Assembly (NCBI GenBank): GCA_964017185.1
Contig: OZ024869.1
Location: 8,330,501-8,394,500, forward strand
DNA: 64,000 nucleotides
Direction: 5' to 3'
Source: Rugalucina vietnamica
Taxonomy: Eukaryota > Mollusca > Bivalvia > Lucinida > Lucinidae
A program made the translations under genes and the position numbers. Below the pieces are notes generated by a model. The model saw only the letters and a program-made list of their open reading frames with translations. It did no database searches and was not told the origin of the DNA. Shown here piece after piece: positions 59,160 through 64,000 of this stretch; position 1 is the stretch's first letter; each line of letters begins with the position of its first letter.

Positions 59160-59207
59160 CCATAAAGCAAAAATGATGTTAACATGCCCATGTCTATTAA
59201 CCCTACA

Positions 59208-59566
59208 AAAAGGTACAAGTAGGCAAAGATCAGGAAAAGGTGCAATCAGAAAAATATTCCCACTCCAAAAACCGAGGTGGGAAAAAACCAAACCAACAAC
59301 CAGACACCTATACCATGAAACATATCGTAAGCCGAATGAGCAGCTATTTTCCCAATAGGTGGCCACTCAGTTACCTTAACTTAACTAAAAATATGAAAAC
59401 ATACATAAGGCGCCAACAGCACAAAAAATGTTATACACCAAGACATAAAACAAAAAGAACCACCACAGAAGTATCGACTTGGAACGATCAGTAACACAAA
59501 GTTACTGGCGGGCTTAAACCGATTTTACATGGCCATAACCTCACCCTCAGCTTCCGCAGTGGTTCA
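59208..59566 (-). mobile_element. PLE copy D1, 3' tail only, 48 bp after the receptor stop
   Basis: GGTACAAGTAGGCAAAGATC at the left (the 3' end on the minus strand) to CAGCTTCCGCAGTGGTTCAG. Nearly identical to the tail of copy A; short frames here are shadows. Confidence 0.85.
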
Positions 59567-59639
59567 GTGATATACAAGAAATAAGAAAAAACATATTAAG
59601 AAAATACTAAACATAGATACCAACGTTTAACATGAATAA

Positions 59640-60537
59640 CGGAAAGCAGGGTGAGCAGCTATTGAAGGTATTAGGTGGTCACAGTGCTAGCTTGGACAGA
59701 ACAAGTAAAATGCAGAGGGCTAAGTGAACAGCCAAATTATAATCGGGTGGCCACAAAGCCATGCAACATAAAACTGGTAATCGGGATAACTTTGATAAGT
59801 GTGAACCACAACAGTAGTACCGCCTTGGAACGGTCAGTTATAAATAACTGGGGGGCTTAAACCGGTTTTACATGGCAATAAACTCACCCTCAGCTTCTGC
59901 AGTGGTTCATAACATTTAGTTAGTTATTTGGTCCTCGTGGTGAATCTCTAACTAGTCAATGAATCATCAAGAACAAACAAATAAATCATGATAAACATCC
60001 TGATGAATCAAAAATCAGGACTCACAGACTGAGTAAGCTGCCTGACGATGGAGATCCCTGGGCGCCGAATAACCTACTAACTCCGGAGCAAAAGAAAAAC
60101 ACCAGTTGGACCCCGGTGGGCCAAGCAACAGACAAGAAGCTCCGGCCCCAACCGACTAAAATGAATAGCTTTATGTCGGCGCCATCATAGAGTCTGACGC
60201 CCGACCCACCGGCGTGCAATTAAAGAAGGCAGCATAGTTATCAACCATGATTGGGTTAGAAACTAAGCATGCAGACTGTCGCATAACATTTAAGTTATAA
60301 CCTACACGTCTGTAACGTGTTATGATTTTTCTGAACTGAAAAGAAAAATCATTAATTCCTTTAAGTTTCTTAAATTTGTAAACCAAGTCACCATAAAATT
60401 CAGGTTCCGAAAGGCCCTCACTTAAAAGCGTCTTTAACCCAACATTATATTTGGAAATCAATTCATAGTGTCTACGATAAAATTTAGAAAATGTTTTTCG
60501 AAGTTTATGATACCGATAGCCCTGTTGGAGAAGTTTT
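59640..60537 (-). mobile_element. PLE copy D2, 5'-truncated
   Basis: Minus strand. It starts in the RT C-terminal region (LLQQGYRYHKLRKTFSKF) at 60537, with an open frame to the stop at 60171 except for a change to MMAPT preceded by S-D. The tail after 59870 is a diverged variant (AGCAGCTATTGAAGGTATTA) compared with copies A and C. Confidence 0.85.
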
Positions 60538-60591
60538 AAACATGGTTTAAATTGAACCTGGGATCTACAGGGATGCGTATGGGTTGCTTCT

Positions 60592-60868
60592 CATTACGAA
60601 GACACGCCCATGGAATATACAGAAAATTTATTGGTTGTAAAAATGTAAAATTTCACTGGAAAAATTTTGATATTTGTCTTATTTTTGCTCAAAACATAGA
60701 TTGTGGGTACACGTTAGAACCGCCTCGCTGAGGCGGTTCTAACGAGTACCCACAATCTATGGTTTGGAGCAAAAATAAGAAAAATAGGTATACCCCTGCA
60801 AACACCAGTTTTTCTATAAAAAGTGGGTTCAAGGGGGGTATACATTACACGGACATGTTTTCGTGATG
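60592..60868 (-). mobile_element. MITE, CATYACGAAAAC family (complete, minus)
   Basis: CATTACGAAGACACGCCCAT to GGACATGTTTTCGTGATG. The central palindrome is exact for at least 30 bp (ACGTTAGAACCGCCTCGCTG then AGGCGGTTCTAACG). Confidence 0.88.
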
Positions 60869-61260
60869 GTTAACAATCGTCGCTTGCAGGAAATGGACAA
60901 ATATATATTTATACTGTACAGTATAGCGGAAAACATCTATTTGTAATATTAAACCTACAGATATATAAGACACGCAGATGTAGTGACACTTTATGCCTAA
61001 TTTGATTACATAATCACAAGTCCACAAAACTCTTTCTTGATAACAGGGGCATTTAGAAAAGTTTTGGAATATCATGAAGAGATATGTAAGAGATTGCCTA
61101 AAAACAAAAAGATGCCCTGTGTAAGTGCTCAATTTTACATTAAGGTCCAATTTGGTCACATGTAGGATTTTCAGTGAGCAAGTGGAAACATAAGAGTTTT
61201 CAGAAAAAAATGTAGTCTGTGGTCTCAAAGTTGGTAGGTGCGGCATACTACTTATTGAGT
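60869..61260. other. unique-looking sequence downstream of the receptor
   Basis: A 133-residue minus frame (60845-61246) starts inside this region and overlaps the MITE end. It has no domain, and I do not call it a gene. Confidence 0.35.
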
Positions 61261-61268
61261 CAATGAAG

Positions 61269-61341
61269 TTATGTGAGTTTTCAGATTAAAAGTCATTTCT
61301 AGTTATGTGAGTTTTCAGATTAAAAGTCATTTCTTGACCTT
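61269..61341 (+). repeat. 37-bp tandem duplication
   Basis: GTTATGTGAGTTTTCAGATT AAAAGTCATTTCT occurs twice in succession. Confidence 0.9.
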
Positions 61342-61711
61342 GGTCATTTACATATTAAAGTAAAACTTAATTTTCTCATGACCCGCTTGGTAAATCAGTC
61401 AAATTATGCGGAGCCTACGTGGAAGTGGGAATAATATTTTATAAAAAGTGACCCGGCCAAAATCGCCGCCCATATTTGGTACAGCCTCCTCCAAAATATT
61501 CATCTACAGAACCGTTGAACTAATTTCAACGAAACTTGGTATGCAGCATATGGGACTCTCGCGTATCATAGTTTGTACAGATATGAACTTTGGATATTCA
61601 GGGTCAAATTTGGTCACATATGATCTCAACGAAAAAGGAAAGTTCTCAGAACGGTTTGTAGCCAATGATCTGAAAGTTGACAGATGCAGACAGTTTACTG
61701 AGTTAATGAAA

Positions 61712-62312
61712 AGGTAAAAGTAGGCGATGATCAGGAAATGGTGCAATCAGAAAAAAAATCTCACTCCAAAAACCGAGGTGGGAAAACAAATAAACAATAA
61801 GGTACTTATACTAAGAAAACACATCGTAAGCCGAGTGTGCAGCTATTTTCTCAATAGGCGGCCTCTCAGTTACCCAAACTTTACTAAAATATGAGAACGT
61901 ACATAAGGTGCAAACAGCACAATATTCAACACCAAAACATAAAACATAGAACCACCACAGAACTATCAGTTATATAAAATTACTTAAATCGATTTGCCAG
62001 GATCCTAACCCAATCCTCAGCTTCTTCAGTGGTTCACAACATTTAGTTAGTTGTTCGGTCCTCGTCGTCAATGAATCGTCAAGGACAAACAAAGTAATCA
62101 TGATAACGTCAAAAACGAGTACTCACATACAATAAGCTGCCCGGCAGTGGAGAGCCCTGGGCGCCTAACAACATCACTGAAAATCTGGAGCAAACGAAAA
62201 GCACCAGTTGATCTCCGATGGTTCGGGCCAAGGAACAGACAAGAAGCTCCGGCCCCAACCAACTAAATGAATAGGTTTAAGTTGGAGCCATCATAGAGTC
62301 TGACGCCCGACT
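61712..62312 (-). mobile_element. PLE copy F, 3' region only
   Basis: AAAGGTAAAAGTAGGCGATG to the GAGTCTGACGCCCGACTCAC region. It is more diverged than A, C or D, and all RT coding sequence upstream of the last residues is gone. Confidence 0.82.
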
Positions 62313-63135
62313 CACGAAAGCATGTGAGTATTCATTCTCACTTTTATTTTAGCTTGGCCATAATGACTTGAGCCAACTGTCATTTTAAAGACAAAATCTC
62401 GGGCGAACGTCCGCAGGACCATTGATTATCTGCTATTTTCTTTGTCTCGAGACATAGATGGATGATACTCAAAACAACTGATTAACTGAATTTTGTGAAA
62501 TGAGTACCGTTACGTTTATATTTTGAAAATAAAAATAAAATATTAAAAATAGGCAACTATTTAGACATTCCTTGGGGGACAATCTAATTGCAACTCAAAG
62601 TCACCATAAGGCATTGTAATATTCAACTTTGATGGACCACTTTTATTCCTTACTGGACCTTTCCTCAACTTGTTGATGGCTACAGAAGCCAGTAGAAGGA
62701 ACATTTGCTGAACGTGTACTAGTGCTGTTTGAAATTTTTGCAAAATATGCATGCAGTTATAAAATGTTGTTATGACTGTGTTAGAGTGAGTGCCATGTCT
62801 GTATTCCGCATCATTTGATTGTCATGTAAGGTCATGAGATGATGGCCTTAGTCTGTTTGACTGAGCGATTGTTAGATGTTAAAATTCGAAATGTGTGTTG
62901 TTTTTAATCCTTGAACTTAAAGTTGTAACAAATCAATGTCTCTATAGAATGCGAATGCATTAATCATGTCAGAAATCAAAGGTTAATGAGAAATCATTTC
63001 CATGCAAAACTTTGTCCCGCCAAATGAATTGTTGGCGTATGCAAATATCATGGGTGATGTGAGTTAATGTTTTCATAATTATCACCAACTGCAATTAACA
63101 GTTTTGTACTGATTAATCAGTTGATAGAAAATATC
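62313..63135. other. sequence without recognised features
   Basis: AT-rich; nothing supported. Confidence 0.3.
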
Positions 63136-63139
63136 ACAT

Positions 63140-63315
63140 GTAGGAGACGTTGTGGTAGAGCATCGAACTCCGAATCGAGAGGTCCTCGGTTCGATCCCCA
63201 TGGGCGGCACTGTGATATGTCATTGAGAATGGCACATAAACTCTCCAGAGTACTGGTTAATACCCAGGAATTGGAGGTTCCGTCCCGACATGACTGAGAT
63301 ATGGTAACCTCAACA
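63140..63315 (+). mobile_element. tRNA-derived SINE
   Basis: AGACGTTGTGGTAGAGCATC (A-box-like) and GGTTCGATCCCC (B box) 35 nt later, then a body with GGAATTGGAGGTTCCGTCCC. It ends directly in a tetranucleotide array, a usual SINE tail. Confidence 0.75.
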
Positions 63316-63369
63316 CATACATACATACATACATACATACATACATACATACATACATACATACATACA
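63316..63369 (+). repeat. (ACAT)n microsatellite, about 13 units
   Basis: Uninterrupted CATA repeats at the SINE 3' end. The MYVC-repeat frames on the minus strand come from it. Confidence 0.95.
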
Positions 63370-63463
63370 AACAGCATTTGTGTGGTTTTGAGACATAAGA
63401 TGTGAATGTAGTAGTTCCAGCGATGTAGTCGGTAAATAGCTATTCATAGCGTATGTTATATAT

Positions 63464-63652
63464 GAGCCGTATCCTGAATAAACCAACAATGTGGTTTCCG
63501 AACATGTCCGACATAAACCGAGCTGTACAAGCACAGGAGATGACTAGAGGCTGGAATTTTCGGATTTAAGAAGAATAGGAAGTGTATTGTTCTTGTTGCG
63601 AAAGAGGGCCTGATCAGCATCGCGGATTGTTAGTTTTCACATCAGGCGGCTC
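63464..63652. mobile_element. MITE, GAGCCGCCTCATG family
   Basis: GAGCCGTATCCTGAATAAAC and TTTTCACATCAGGCGGCTC, flanked by ATAT on both sides. The internal palindrome is shortened (GATCAGCATCGCGG). Confidence 0.78.
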
Positions 63653-64000
63653 ATATGTTAAATTACCCGACGTAAAATTTTGAAGCCCATGTACAAAGAG
63701 GAAACAATTATTCCCCTCAGAGCGGGCAAGGTCACAATATAACGCATTCTTCAATACTGTTAACGAAGTCACATTGATTAAATGTAATGTTGCAGAAACA
63801 CCACAAATTCTTTAGTCCATACTGGTGTGCCATTTCCAAAGAATTAACGACTGCGATAAATATGATTAACATTGAACAAACATGACCTCATTTGCAACAA
63901 CGCTGAAATTTTAATATTTGGTAAACAAATTGCGTTTAAACGTCTGTGCTCGTGTTAGATACGTAAGTACTGACTGCCTTTAAAACCATATGAAGGATGA
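63653..64000. other. sequence without recognised features
   Basis: Nothing supported. Confidence 0.3.

Noticed and set aside
60845..61246. 133-residue minus-strand frame downstream of the receptor
   Set aside because: No recognisable domain or signal peptide, and its C-terminal end overlaps a MITE terminus.
63117..63534. MYVC-repeat proteins on the minus strand
   Set aside because: Translation of the (ACAT)n microsatellite.

Overview
This is a eukaryotic, AT-rich, intron- and repeat-dense window from an invertebrate animal. A lophotrochozoan, most likely a bivalve or other mollusc, is my best guess from the style of repeats and the receptor family, but nothing in the window proves it. There are no prokaryotic operons, ribosome binding sites or CRISPR arrays.

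One host gene explains the whole layout. Eleven exons on the + strand, from about 498 to 59159, join without a frame break into a 504-residue class B1 (secretin-family) G-protein-coupled receptor of the calcitonin/DH31/PDF type. Exon 1 (498-915) carries most of the extracellular hormone-binding domain. A 42.3-kb first intron follows. Exon 2 (43226-43323) completes the domain, and exons 3-11 (44737-59159) encode the seven membrane segments and a tail ending in T-S-L. Every splice junction is GT/AG and every phase agrees.

Almost everything else is mobile or repetitive DNA inside the introns. The main families are: (1) Penelope-like retroelements (PLE), about ten copies. One 2.3-kb copy has a nearly full reverse transcriptase frame (14217-15884, minus) and is inserted antisense inside an older PLE copy, with a 6-bp target duplication. 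(2) A short element carrying a type I hammerhead ribozyme, three copies (18911-18956 +, 20030-20073 -, 33102-33145 -). Their stem II shows compensatory changes, and one copy lies in a partial tandem of about 370 bp, as in retrozymes. (3) Several MITE or fold-back families: the CATYACGAAAAC family (about 15 copies), the GAGCCGCCTCATG family (8), long fold-back pairs at 26.8-29.8 kb, two pogo-like elements at 32.4 and 36.3 kb, mariner-like elements at 7.65 and 10.04 kb, and others. (4) tRNA-derived SINEs and a tandem duplicated tRNA-Arg-like unit. (5) Minisatellites, including a 456-bp tandem array at 50.5-52.05 kb.

Region by region: 0-1 kb exon 1; 1-7 kb AT-rich with scattered hairpins; 5.7-9.9 kb TTACATA-rich arrays split by a TIR element; 10-11.1 kb mariner-like MITE; 12.2-12.8 kb paired repeats; 13.5-16.9 kb nested PLEs; 18-20.8 kb MITEs plus hammerhead elements; 21.8-22.8 kb PLE; 24 kb SINE; 25-34 kb fold-back elements, MITEs, a CRE-rich block and hairpins; 36.2-37.1 kb minisatellite split by a pogo MITE; 39.3-40.6 kb TIR element with an ATCG lattice; 41.4 kb SINE; 43.2-59.2 kb receptor exons 2-11 among more repeats; 59.2-62.3 kb PLE copies downstream of the stop; 63.1-63.7 kb SINE, microsatellite and MITE.
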